Program-made: the position numbers and the translations under genes
Shown here: positions 13,901-24,059 of the stretch, piece by piece
Layout of the letters: the number at the start of each line of letters is the position of its first letter
Numbering within the stretch: position 1 is the stretch's first letter
The notes under the pieces: generated by a model
Told to the model about the DNA's origin: nothing
The model's input: the letters and a program-made list of their open reading frames with translations, nothing else
The model's database searches: none
Source: Anas platyrhynchos
Taxonomy: Eukaryota; Chordata; Aves; Anseriformes; Anatidae
Assembly (NCBI RefSeq): GCF_047663525.1
Contig: NC_092602.1
Span: forward strand, 1,619,501-1,683,500
DNA: 64,000 bases
Direction: 5' to 3'

Positions 13901-16900
13901 TGGCTACGAGCAGATGGTCTCTGCAACACCAATAAGCCACCCAGCACTGCGGCTGAGATAAGAGCCAGCTTTCCTGGCTCGGGCACCTATTGGGAGTCTT
14001 TTCTGAGGATGCTTTCTCAGCCCTGAGTGCCACACTCACGAAATGGCCTCCTCCCGGTTCTCTCCCCACGAGAAGCAGTGCCCAAACTGGGAATCGGCAA
14101 ATTCGTGCAGACCCCCGGCAGCTGCCACGCTGAAGTACCCCCAGACGTTCTTGCTGCTGCGGAAGTTCAGCTCCTGCACTGTCCCTGAGCTGGGCTTGAA
14201 ACCCTGAACAAAGAGCAAAAGGCATTGAGAAAGCAGGCTTGGAACCCACGCGGAATAAATAGGGAAGGGGGAACCCCTCTGCCTTTTATGAAGATTTAAT
14301 TCACCCCGGGGGTTGAATTCCCTCTGACTCTGTCCTGTTGGGGAGGACCGTGCCCGGTTCACCCCCCCAGCAGCAGGGTCCTCGTGTCCCCAGGGCTCAC
14401 CTCCTCGGGGTTCTCGCTGGTGATGCGCGCGGCGATGACGTGGCCCCTGGGCACGGGGGCGTTGGTGGGGCTGTTGAAGCAGATGGGGGTATCGCCCCAC
14501 GGGCTCTCCCCGTACAGCACGCGGATGTCTTTTATCCTGTGCAAGGGGATGCCCATGGCAATCTGCACGAGCAAGAAAGAGGGCTTCAGCTGCTGGAACG
14601 AGGCTGAACACACTGGTATATGGCGCAGCTTCCCTCCGCAAGCCTCCAACTTAGTGCTTTTCCCTAAATTGCAAAATTTCTTCATTTTGTACAGCTTGCA
14701 AAGTGACCCGCGTGCATTCAGGTACCTGGAGCTGGGCAGCGGGGAGGTTCACATCCGCAATCATTTCCGTGCAGGGGTGCTCGACCTGCAGGCGTGGGTT
14801 CAGCTCGAGGAAGTGGAAGCTCCCGTCCTCGCTGTAGAGGTACTCGACGGTGCCCGTGCTCACGTAGCCCACCATCTGCGCCAGGCGGACCGCACACTGC
14901 AGGAGAGAGTGAAACCACAGCGCTGAGAAATTCACCACCAGGGCTGCCTCAGCAGTACCCCTGCCCACGTAAAAGGACACAAGCAAGGCCAACAGGCACT
15001 TCTAGAGAGCCCCCGGTGCCCAAAACCGGGGCAAACCCAACAAGGAACTGGGCATCTTCTCTTTGTCACCTGCAGGCTGGGGCCACCCACCTTCTCCATC
15101 ACCTCGATGACAGCAGGAGCTGCGATAGTGGTGGGTGCCTCCTCGATGATCTTCTGGTGGCGGCGCTGAATGGAGCAGTCGCGGCCGAAGAGGGAGATGG
15201 CGTTGCCGTACTCGTCGGCCAGTACCTGCACCTCCAGGTGCCGCGCGTGCTGAGCCAGCTGCATCAGGAAGATGGGGGAGCCGGGTGCCTCCGCCTGCAC
15301 CTGTGGTCACACCTCCAAAATTAAGCCCAGGTCCTGCAGCAAGCCCAGGAGGTGCCACTGGGTGCTTTGGGGTGGGAGCAGGACCCTGGTGCGTGCCCCA
15401 GCCTGGGCAAGGGGACAGGGAGGGACAAGACAAGGGCTCCAGGCGCCTCTCACCTGTCGGAAGCAGGCACCGAGTTCCTCTGCTGCCTCCACTTTTCGGA
15501 TGCCTTTGCCTCCACCACCTTCTGCTGCCTTGACCATCAGCGGGTAGCCGATCCTCTTGGCCACCTGAGGGGAACAAGGACGGGGGAGGCCAAAGAGCTC
15601 TGGACCCCAGCCGGGTCATCCTGAGCTGCTGTCAAAGTGTCCTCGCATTGCTGGTGTGTGGCTGGGAGCCCAGAAGGGCTGAAGCCTGCAGGCTCCAAAT
15701 TAAAATGGTGGTGCGCAGGGGACAAGTGGCTGCCCGTGGGCTCAGCTTTACCTCCAGGCCTTCCTCCACGTCCTTCACGCAGCCCTGTGCGTACGTCTCG
15801 AGGGGGATGCTGATCATCTGCTGACCCTTCTGGTCCTCCTCAGACCACTGGGCCACCAGACCTGTGAGCACACCCAGGGACACGGTCACCACGGGGGTGG
15901 CAGGGCCACCACGGGGACTGCCTGCTGGGTACGCCCAGGGTAGCTGGGGATCCCACGGGGACACATGCCATTTCCCTGGGGTCCATGCACCCTGTCCCCA
16001 AAAATCCTTCACCCAAACCAGCAGCCACTCAGCTGCTGTGGGGTCCCAAATGTCCACAGCCACCCTGTGGCCAGCCGGGCCAGGGACCCCCATCCCTGGA
16101 GCTTGCTTTGGGAGAGAAGGAGAGGCAGGGAGTAGAGAAACGGGCATGGGGAGGGTGTGTAGGGCCACATGGAGGCACTTACCGCTCCCACTCCACGGCA
16201 GCGTGGGGATCTGGACTGTCTGAGCCACGATGGTGGAGGCGACTTTGTCCCCCAGGGCCCACATGGCATCGCTGGGGGGACCTTAGGACAAGGAGGGAAG
16301 GGATGAGCTGGGCCAGCCGGCCCATCCCCACTGCCCAGAGGTGATGGACACTGCAAAAAGCTGCTCCCCATTGAGCTGCCACCATCAGCCGTGGGGATGG
16401 CCCTTCTGCGAAGACAGGGGGTGCGGGAAATACCCCCCCAGACCCGCTGTCCAGTGCGGGATGGAGCTCAGCCCCTCTCCAAGGGGCAGCCCAGGAGGTC
16501 TGCTCCCATCCACGATACACGAACCAGGCAGATGTGTGAAACTGGTGTCACTGAGGACCACGCATGCATGCACCCCCCTCCCAGTGCCCAGTGCTCCCTC
16601 CAGCAAACCAAAAGCAGTAAACCCTTACCTAGGAAAGCTATCCCATTTTTCTGCAGCAGCTCTGGCAGCTTGGGGTTTTCTGAGGCATGTCCCCAGCCAG
16701 CCCATACAGCCTGGAAGAGGAGATGGAGCAACACAAGTCGTTATATTCTGCACCAGCACCTCCCTTTGGTCATGGCATCATGCCTGACTCCTCTGCTTGG
16801 GGGGGGGACACACATCACCCCCACTCAGAGCACCCCTTCTGCTCTCTGTGTTTCCCTTGGGGGCTCCCAATAATTAATCCCAGCCCTTGCTGGCACAGGA

Positions 16901-19900
16901 GCTGGGCATTCTGGCACCAGTATGGTCCTAAATCACACCTAAATGATCCCCTAAGTCATCAGGGAGGCCCAGCAAAGAAGGGGGAGGCCAGCAAGCAGCT
17001 GTTACCTGGACTGGGATCCGTTTGGAAATGTCCACGATCAGCTCCACGTTGGCGTAGTTGTTGTTGTTGGCCCCCCCGGGGACGGGCACGTAGTGATCAG
17101 CCATTTTGATGTACTCTGAAAGACAACGTGGTGGCAGTGGGAGCATCCTCCCGCATCTGGGACGGGGAAAAAGTTATTTATTCCCAAATCTGGTTGCACG
17201 GAATGGCAGTGGGTGACCCCAGGCTGTGCAGAGCATCCCACATCCCAGGCAGCGACGTGGCAAGGAGCAGGGGGGCTGTCCTGGAGCGGTTTTAGAAATT
17301 ACCTGCATTAGCCTTGAGGTCTTCGGGGGTGACCATGACCACAAAGCGAATGGCACGCTCGTTTCGGAACATCTCGTAGGCCCACCGGCGGATGGAGCGC
17401 ATGCACTTGACGGCGGCGATGCCGTTGTTGGCGATGAGAACCTGCAAGGGACAGAGATGGGGGTGTGAGAGGAGAAAGTGGGGGGATGTGGGGGCTGAAC
17501 CCCTCCTGGCTGTGGGGGCAGGCAGCCCCAGGAATGGCAGAACAGGGGCAGGATTTGGGGCAAGATGTCGGGCAGCCCTATTTGGGAGCAAGGTGGGGAG
17601 CAAAGCCAAGCCACAGACAGGCTGGTGAGGCTCATTAACAGCCCAGAGCTAATGAAGAACAGGACTTTGGTCTTAATTTGTGTCACTCATGCAGTGCAGG
17701 AGTGCACGGCAGCATTCAGAGGGCTCTGCTCTCCAAGTGGGGATGAAGCCGACGGGACAAGGGCTCCATCTGCCACGGGTGGCACGGGGGGATGCGGGCA
17801 GCACGGGGAGCACAAGGATACACGGCGAAAAGCCAGCACCCTGCCGCCAGGCAGAGGCAGGGCTGAGTGGGAAGCCACCTTCTCGATGACACGGTTCCCC
17901 CCGAAGCGGGTGACGAATTCGGCGGGCGAGGCGACGGTGAAGTCCCGCTGCAGATCCATCTTCCTGTGCTCACGGCCACGTTTCGCCAGGTGCAGCCCGG
18001 ACATGCTAGGCCTGCAACGGGACGGGAGAGACATCAGCAAAGGGTTACGAGCCAGCCAGGAGTGCTGGAAAGGCTCCTGCCCTCCCCAGCTGCCTGGGAG
18101 GAGTCAGTCCTGTGGGCAGCCGGAGGCTTAGCACGAGCCAGCAAAGACCCAGATAAGACTTTGCCTCCTCCGCGGTTTCCTCTGCTGAAAGCAAAAAGCC
18201 AACCCTCAGCTGCTGACCCCGCAGGGAACACGAAGAAGGCACTCTCTGTGCTACCAGCTCCCCATCACCCCGTGGGCTCTCTCCAGGGATGTTTGGCACC
18301 TGCTGACAAACTGCAGTGAAAACCGCTTCCAGCTGAGCTAAACAGGACGAGCAGCTCGGGATGAGCAGAGAATTTTGTGATTTCAGCTCCCCGCCCCTGG
18401 GAAAGGCACAGGTGATCTCCAAGGACGCCGAGCGGCCGCAGGTCCGCGTTTACGCACCTTGTTTGGCAGCCCCGGGGGCTGGCTGAGGCCCTGGCACGGA
18501 GGACAAAACCCTGAGGGTTTGAAGCAGGGGAGCAGGGAGCTGCTCAGGATTTCTGGCCGTGGTGGGATTTCACACCACGCCGCTCTGTGGCTGGGGAACT
18601 GGGACCCCCATGGAGATGAAACTTGGCCATGTGTGCGAGCTGGAGGCGAGCAGCCCTGCTGTGAGCAGCAGGGACAAAGCTGGGGGTGCCATGAGCCCAC
18701 CCTGACCTTGCCCTGGGGTTACTGAGGGAGGGCGAAGAGCAGGCAGCGCTCTGCAAGCAAGGCTTGGAAGGAGCGTGGTGTTCCTTCCCCAAAAGCTCTT
18801 TTGGGGATTTGCTCTTGCACAGCCTGCAACGACAGCTCCCCCGGGTCAGTACTGGGTCAGACCCCATCCTGCCCACTCCATGGCCCTGAAATCCCCGAAA
18901 TAACTCCCTGGGGGCACCACACCACCAGCCGGACTCACCCCTAGCACGGTTTTCCACTGAAGGCATCTCCACAAGCACCGGAGCCGTTCCTGGTCTCCCA
19001 CCCCACAGCCCCAGGGACAGCCCCGAGGGCTCAGCAGTGGTGTGACCCTCGTGCCCCCACAGCCATACACTTCCCTGCTGCCATCCAGAAAGTTTTAAGC
19101 AACTTTTTTCTCTTCTAATTACCAGATCCACGTTCTCCCCTCATCACCCAGCCAGGCCTAATGACATTGGACCTTTGATTGGAATTCCATGGGTGAGCTA
19201 CAAATAAGTGAAGGGAGAAGGACAAGCACCCCCAAACGACCAGATTTCACACCAGCAGCACACTTATTTTAAGGAGAAATATGCCGACACCCCCTGGGAG
19301 CTCAGGAAATGCCCCATTCCCTCTGTACACTCAGGATATTTTACGAATAGCCACGATTTTATGAGGTTATGGATTTATCACTTCCCAGTGCATCTCCCCA
19401 ACGCTCAGCATCTCAGCTTCCCTCCCGAGCCCCCTACAAACCAGCTCCAACGCACCCGTGCCATCCTGCAAACCGCAGCAACCGCCTCCCCGGCGAGCCT
19501 CAGGTGCTGACGGAAGAAAATTCCTCCCATGAGAAAGCACAGACGAAAACCAGCGGGGCCCACAAGCAAGGCGGTGCCTGACACCTTCCAAACACCCAGC
19601 TCAACAAGGAGACACCGTTTGGCTGAGCTGGGCGGCCGGGCTGTGGGTTTTCATAACGCGTTCCCGCAAAGGTCTTTTATTTTTAACTGTGGTGGGAGCG
19701 GAGGAGCCGGGCAGCAATGCTTTGTTTCCAGTTATTTATAATTGTCGTCAGCTGGGTTTGCACGGGAAGCTGTTGTGTGCTGCCAGCAGGCAGCAGCTCC
19801 TGTCCCCTCGCACAAATGGCACGGGGCATTGCTCCTGCGGGCTCGCATCAGTCTAGGCTCTTACTCAAACATAGTTTTGAGAAGACAAGAGATGTTTTGG

Positions 19901-21572
19901 AAAACTCAGTATTGACAAGAGAAAAAAAAAGCTTCCCCATTCCTGCATCTTCCTTTAAAAAAAAATAAATAAAAATAAAAAGTTTGGTTTTGTAACTCAG
20001 CCAGAATAAGTGGGGCACTACCCGCAGAATAAGGCTCACCTGCTTTTCATCAACTCATCACAGAGCAAAACCACCAAAGTGCTAATTTTTTTTTCCTTTC
20101 AGAATTCATCTGGGATGGCTGCAAGGGCAGAGGACAGGCAGGAGGGCTTCGCTGCTTTCCCAAACACCGCAGCAAAACCACCAGCGAGTGCCCCGCAGCT
20201 TCAGCTGCTCTGGGGCAGCCCTGGGGACATCCACAGCGAGCCTGCCAGGCTGCATGGGGGCACGGCAGCACCCCACAAAGCCCTGGGGGCACATCAGTGT
20301 ACCCCCCGATAGGAAAGTGCCTGCAGCAGCTGGGCTGGCAGCGGGACTGGCCCCCCATAGGACCTGGCCCCAGGGGCACAGGACGACACGTGCGTGTACA
20401 AATACACGTGCAAGTTCATGGGTGAGTGCACACGCAAGCGCCCTGTTGCAAGACTCAGCTTAATTTGCAGATCTACCCCCCCAACCCCAAATGCAACCAG
20501 TGATGCTCATGCACAAAACAGGCACCCAGGCTGCAGGGTGAACACCAGCAGCACCCGCTGCTGCTCAGCACCGAGACCAACATCAATTTCATCTCGTTGT
20601 GCAAGAACCCCCCCCCCCCCGTGTCCCAATGCCCTCCCCTCCTGCACCAAGCACAGCTGTGGCCAGTGCACGGGGAGGGGGAGCAGGGCCGGAGAGAAAA
20701 ACAGGAAAACAAAAGAGGAAGAGAAAAACAGCAGAAATTTGGTAAGTTGGCTTCAGTGCTGGGGTTTGCACTTAAAGGAACATCACACGCACAAAAAGCG
20801 GTTTCCAACCCATTCTTTGACATCCAAAATCAATGTAAAAAGCGATCCCGCTCCAGCCATCCTTGATGGGGATTCAGGAGCATGACACTGCTGTCACACA
20901 GGGCCACTCAGACACATCCACCCCTGTCTCCAGGGTGCTGCTGTTAGCCTCATTATCAGGGTTTTTAGCACCAAAAGCACAGGGGGCAGGACTGAGACAT
21001 CACTGTGGTTATCTGCTAAGCACCTGCAGGTGGTTTTTAGCAACAAGGGCCCCGATGTTGGAGAAATAAACCACCCAAAAAACATCTGCCTGGCCTGAAA
21101 CCGCTCCTTTTTGCTCCCCACCCCTCACATCATACCTTATGCCAACGTGGGACTCCAACAAGGCGTTGGTGGCGGGGGCCTCAGCACTGGATCCCCCCGC
21201 GCCCACCAGGCTGCTGCGCCGGCTGCCCACCCTGAAGGCTGCAGCCACCACCTCGTCGTCGGAGGAGTTTTCATCAAAGGAGCCCAGCACAAATTTGGCC
21301 AAGGTCGGCCGGCGGAGAGCAGCGGGGTTGTACACCGCAATCTGCTCCTGCTCCCCCATGGCCGCCCTGCCGAGCTGCAGAGGGAGGCTTGGGGCCGGGG
21401 GGCTTGGTTGTGCCGGGGGGCTTGGTTGTGCCGGGGGGGCTGCCAGCCCTGAGGGGGGTAATGGGGCCGGGCTCTGCTCGGGCATCTCCTCCTTCTTCTT
21501 GGGGCTAGAGCTGGACATCTTGAGGCACATCAGCAGCGCGAGGATCAGCAGGAGCACGGCCACCAGCACCAT
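55..21572 (-). CDS. ACACB: Acetyl-CoA carboxylase 2 (beta), 3' end cut off by window
   Basis: Biotin-dependent enzyme that makes malonyl-CoA from acetyl-CoA and bicarbonate at the mitochondrial outer membrane, restraining CPT1 and fatty-acid oxidation. Coding exons, 5' to 3': 21572-21136, 18011-17879, 17441-17303, 17115-17006, 16710-16629, 16281-16183, 15861-15752, 15564-15454, 15300-15091, 14896-14726, 14562-14401, 14203-14040, 13311-13161, 13076-12973, 12351-12270, 11777-11632, 11562-11412, 11308-11174, 10750-10604, 10482-10294, 10055-9955, 9876-9788, 9705-9581, 9133-9020, 8941-8828, 8476-8387, 8268-8150, 7947-7810, 7728-7629, 7525-7418, 7310-7254, 7045-7004, 6922-6707, 6576-6421, 5874-5671, 5454-5299, 4963-4841, 4640-4371, 4061-3964, 3806-3686, 3518-3408, 3196-3053, 2969-2849, 2704-2608, 2422-2326, 2065-1930, 1609-1432, 945-833, 209-55. 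They total 6726 bases (2242 codons) with no frame break. The hydrophobic start and KRGREH-type residues mark isoform 2, not ACACA. The last exons, stop and 3'UTR lie left of base 55. Exon ends come from splice consensus plus family homology and were not checked against transcripts. Confidence 0.97.
6705..6706 (-). other. ACACB: GC 5' splice site in ACACB
   Basis: The exon ending DLITK (6922-6707) is followed on the minus strand by gcaagg. The next exon begins [10 protein letters not shown] with a normal cag acceptor at 6577-6579. Homology fixes the K|E junction, so the donor is GC rather than GT. The flanking AAG|GCAAGG is close to the strong consensus usual for GC donors. Confidence 0.85.
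8962..8997. repeat. Short GGGACAGGGA(C/T)G minisatellite in ACACB intron
   Basis: About three copies of a 12-base unit (tggggacagggacggggacagggatgggga pattern) lie just upstream of the exon at 8828-8941. It is G-rich on the plus strand and C-rich in the ACACB transcript. It carries no coding potential. Confidence 0.7.
11174..11562 (-). other. ACACB: ACACB biotin carboxyl carrier (BCCP) domain exons
   Basis: Exons 11562-11412 and 11308-11174 encode the BCCP fold: [21 protein letters not shown], then [12 protein letters not shown] across the exon boundary, then [19 protein letters not shown]. The Lys in VMKI is the biotin acceptor. Animal ACC1 and human ACC2 have Met after this Lys; here the codon reads ATC (Ile). 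Everything else in the domain is standard. Confidence 0.9.
11852..11868. repeat. (GT)n microsatellite in ACACB intron
   Basis: About eight uninterrupted TG repeats in the intron before the exon at 11632-11777 (on the 5' side of that exon in the minus-strand transcript). Confidence 0.85.
12973..17441 (-). other. ACACB: ACACB biotin carboxylase domain exons
   Basis: Eleven or so exons encode the ATP-grasp biotin carboxylase half-reaction. Visible landmarks, in order: [15 protein letters not shown] at the domain start (17303-17441), [16 protein letters not shown] (16629-16710), the glycine-rich ATP loop [10 protein letters not shown] (15454-15564), [19 protein letters not shown] (15091-15300), and the active-site segment [15 protein letters not shown] (14726-14896). 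The domain finishes with the [10 protein letters not shown] helix region (13161-13311). All motifs are intact, so this half of the enzyme should be active. Confidence 0.93.
18000..18011 (-). other. ACACB: AMPK phosphorylation site of ACACB (equivalent of human Ser222)
   Basis: Exon 2 opens with (R)PSMSGLHL. The second Ser has Ile at -5, Arg at -4 and Leu at +4, fitting the AMPK consensus. The Arg codon is split by intron 1 (AG at 21136-21137, then G at 18011). Phosphorylation of this Ser inactivates ACC2 when energy is low (established for mammalian ACC). The motif is fully conserved here; the site assignment is by homology. Confidence 0.85.
18012..21135 (-). other. ACACB intron 1 (no gene seen)
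   Basis: This 3.1-kb intron is the longest in ACACB. Both strands lack credible coding exons. It contains A-rich tracts around 19953-19981, a run of C at about 20608-20620, and otherwise unique sequence. The exon-bounding splice sites (gtatga at 21130-21135, ttgcag at 18012-18017) are both good. Confidence 0.75.
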
Positions 21573-21581
21573 TCAGCTGCC
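21136..21581 (-). other. ACACB: ACACB first coding exon: membrane anchor and proline-rich linker
   Basis: The ATG is at 21572-21570. A TGA lies immediately upstream in frame, which fixes the start. Residues 1-18 are strongly hydrophobic ([16 protein letters not shown]), matching the role of the ACC2 N-terminus as a mitochondrial outer-membrane anchor that ACC1 lacks. A linker rich in Pro, Ser and Ala follows, then the acidic-serine stretch [12 protein letters not shown] that resembles the human ACC2 sequence LGSFDDYSSDED. The exon ends AG|gtatg inside the Arg codon of the AMPK site. A good 3' splice site (cctccccag) nine bases before the ATG suggests one or more untranslated first exons farther upstream, as in mammals. 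About 145 residues precede the AMPK motif here, clearly fewer than the roughly 218 in human. Confidence 0.85.
21401..21436 (-). repeat. ACACB: Tandem 18-base repeat inside ACACB exon 1
   Basis: Two perfect 18-base copies (21401-21418 and 21419-21436) encode PPAQPS twice, and a diverged third copy (PPAPSL) follows. It lies in the proline-rich linker between the membrane anchor and the catalytic body. In-frame tandem duplication of this kind is expected to vary in copy number between individuals or species (inference). Confidence 0.9.
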
Positions 21582-22829
21582 CTGGGGAGGAGAAGCCGGA
21601 GATGCTCCCTGAGCAGTTTTGCTGCATCACGGGCTGAGCTCCACCATCAGGGGATCCTATCCACACAGCGGCAGCTCCGACACCGCCAGCCATCGCAGCC
21701 AGGGGACGGGAGCCCCCCCGGACCCCCTACAGCACCCAGCCCACCCCTCCCCACCTCAGCCGCCAGCTCCCAGAGCTGTTTTTTCACTTCCCAAACCAGC
21801 ATCTTGGCAGCGGCCGCACTGCTCCTCTGTCGGGATGGGAAAAGCCACCCCGTGGCTGGGGGCTAAAATGGGCACCCTGCAGTGAGGGGGTGGCCCTGTT
21901 CCCCCCCCCAACTGCTGGCACCCAAGGGTGGCGGCAGCCCTGAGGTGACAGGGGTGACCCCAGCCCCAGCTGGGTCCCTGGGGCAGGGTGGCCGTTAAAC
22001 CGAAAATTCAGTTCTGTGAACCGTTAACGAAGGGGGGGGGCACAGAGGGGAACTGCTGTGCTCCCCTTCTCTAAGTGGTGACCTCCCCCTCTCCATCTCA
22101 ATAAATACACTCAGCATTAACACTTTGGTTGTTTATTTTTAAAAAAGAGCCCATCCTGGGGGCTGCATGCACCCCTCATCCCCCCAGGACAGCCCCCCCA
22201 CTCCACAGCTCAGCGCATACCCAAGCAGGGGGTCCCCAATTACCCCCCCAAAAAAACACAAATAGCAGCAGCTATATTTAACCCCAAAACACCACAAAAC
22301 CCAATGGGGGCACTCACCATCGCTCTGAGCCCCCGGCGTCCCGGGACGAGCCCAAACCCAGGCTCGGCCACCTGAGGGGCCACAGCTCCAGGCCGAGCCC
22401 CTCCACACCACCCTGGTCGTATTGATCAGGGCTGGTGGCACTCGGTCCCCTCACCAGGCCGGGTGACCGCCGTGTGCTGGGGGCAGCGCGTGTCCCGACC
22501 CCCCCCCAGGGCCTGCAGGCCGGGGACATCGCCTGACCGCCCGCGGGGTTTCACGTTTCAGGCCCCCACGGCCTGCGTTAGGTTTGCCTGGCTCGCACGT
22601 GACGTTAACGTCAAGCTGAAATATTTCCCTGTTAGCACGCCTGGAAAACTTCTGCTGGAGGAGAGAGTGGAAAGCAGAGGCGGGGACACCCGATCCTTGT
22701 GGGACAAAGGTGCCGGGCCTGCAGAGGGTGACGAGGAGAAGCTCCCGGCCAGCAGCCCCCAGTCACATCTCCCCCAGGCTCCCCGCTCCCTCCACTGCTT
22801 CTTTCTAACCATACCAGACCACAGCACAA
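21582..22829. other. Spacer between UNG 3' end and ACACB first coding exon
   Basis: GC-rich, about 1.25 kb, with several long C or G runs (for example 21901-21910, 22034-22040). It should hold the ACACB promoter and any untranslated first exon on the minus strand, but I cannot place a start site. An AATAAA at about 22100 on the plus strand has no gene in front of it. No coding exon is supported. Confidence 0.55.
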
Positions 22830-24059
22830 CATAAACCAAGAGGTTTTTATTTAAAAAACAATCTGGAAAACAAACAAATCTCAATACACTTGAAAACTTG
22901 ACTAGTGTTACCTTCCAGAGTAAATACAAAAGGTTTACAAGGGCATTCTATAAAAACATGAGTACAGAACAAGGCACTTCCATTAAAAGAAAGTATGAAG
23001 TCAAAGATAAACTGGAAACCCAGAAACAAGTCCTCATCTGCTGCCTGGAGTGACGATGAGTTATTTTCTACAGTGGCTAGAAACCTCGTTTTACTTCTGT
23101 GAAGGCAAAGCACAAAACTATCTCTGTATTAAGACATTAAAAGACCTGAAACCTTCAGCCCATCAACTGGCAAATCTTGATGGACAAGACTTGTTGAAGT
23201 CAGCAGTCATCCGACAGGGAGATCTGCAGGAAAATCCCCACTCAGGAGGGAGTACAGATTTTTTTTGAGACCACTTCCATATCTTATGTTCTGATTTTCC
23301 AGGATATCCAGTGATCCAGCTCCAGTGGTACACTCCATACAGGATCACCCCAGGGTTCATCATCATCGCAGCTTACCTGTCATCCAAGTGATTAACGCAG
23401 AACAGAGTCTAAAAAAAAAACCCCTTAGTTCCCCCTTCAAAGGGCATGTTTTCTTTGGGAACAAAAAGCTCAGAACATGACCGGAGTGTTGGTCACAGGC
23501 TGCCCTTGGCTGCTGGGCAGGTTAGCCCTGAAACCTTGAGGACAGACACAGTGAGTGAAGCCTCTGACAGTGTATTAACAGTCCCAACAACTTGTGTTTC
23601 TAATAAATCTTGCATCTGTAGCAAAAAGGGGGAAAAAAAAAAGTCTTCTCCTACAAGGGGAATCAGCATGGCTCTAGTTTCTCCCCAAAAAAAGAAATCC
23701 AGATTTGCACAGCAAAATGCTAAGGAGGAGGAGGTAAGGCAAGGCGTTATTTACAAAAGCTGAACAGCTTAACCTGTAACAATTTACATCCCTTCACAAG
23801 CAAACCTTTTCCCATCATAACAAACACAAATTAACATGAAACTGTTTTTGTTTCAAAGCAGGCTGAAATCTGTTCAAAGAGTAGTCAAACAGTCCACATA
23901 ACATTCAAATTTGCTCTTAAAACAGAGGATCTGAGAGTCAGGTCTTCTGTTCCTTGAACAACATCAGGAGAATAATCTCAGGTCAGCAGAAGTTCCACAG
24001 AAACCAGACAACCCTTGAAACAGGGGCTGTTTCTGACCACCAGACCCCACAGCTCATGC
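22830..24059 (-). other. UNG: UNG 3' untranslated region
   Basis: About 1.2 kb of AT-richer sequence runs from the UNG stop (24060-24062) to a canonical poly(A) signal on the minus strand. It has no open frame with homology. The 3' boundary is set about 15-20 bases past the signal and is approximate. Confidence 0.6.
22846..22851 (-). terminator. UNG: Poly(A) signal AATAAA of UNG
   Basis: The plus-strand TTTATT at this position reads AATAAA on the minus strand, with A/T-rich flanks. It is the AATAAA closest to the point where the sequence changes to the GC-rich ACACB flank, so it is the likely UNG transcript end. Confidence 0.6.

Noticed and set aside
22097-22102. Plus-strand AATAAA between ACACB and UNG
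   Set aside because: No plus-strand gene lies upstream; the genes on both sides are on the minus strand.
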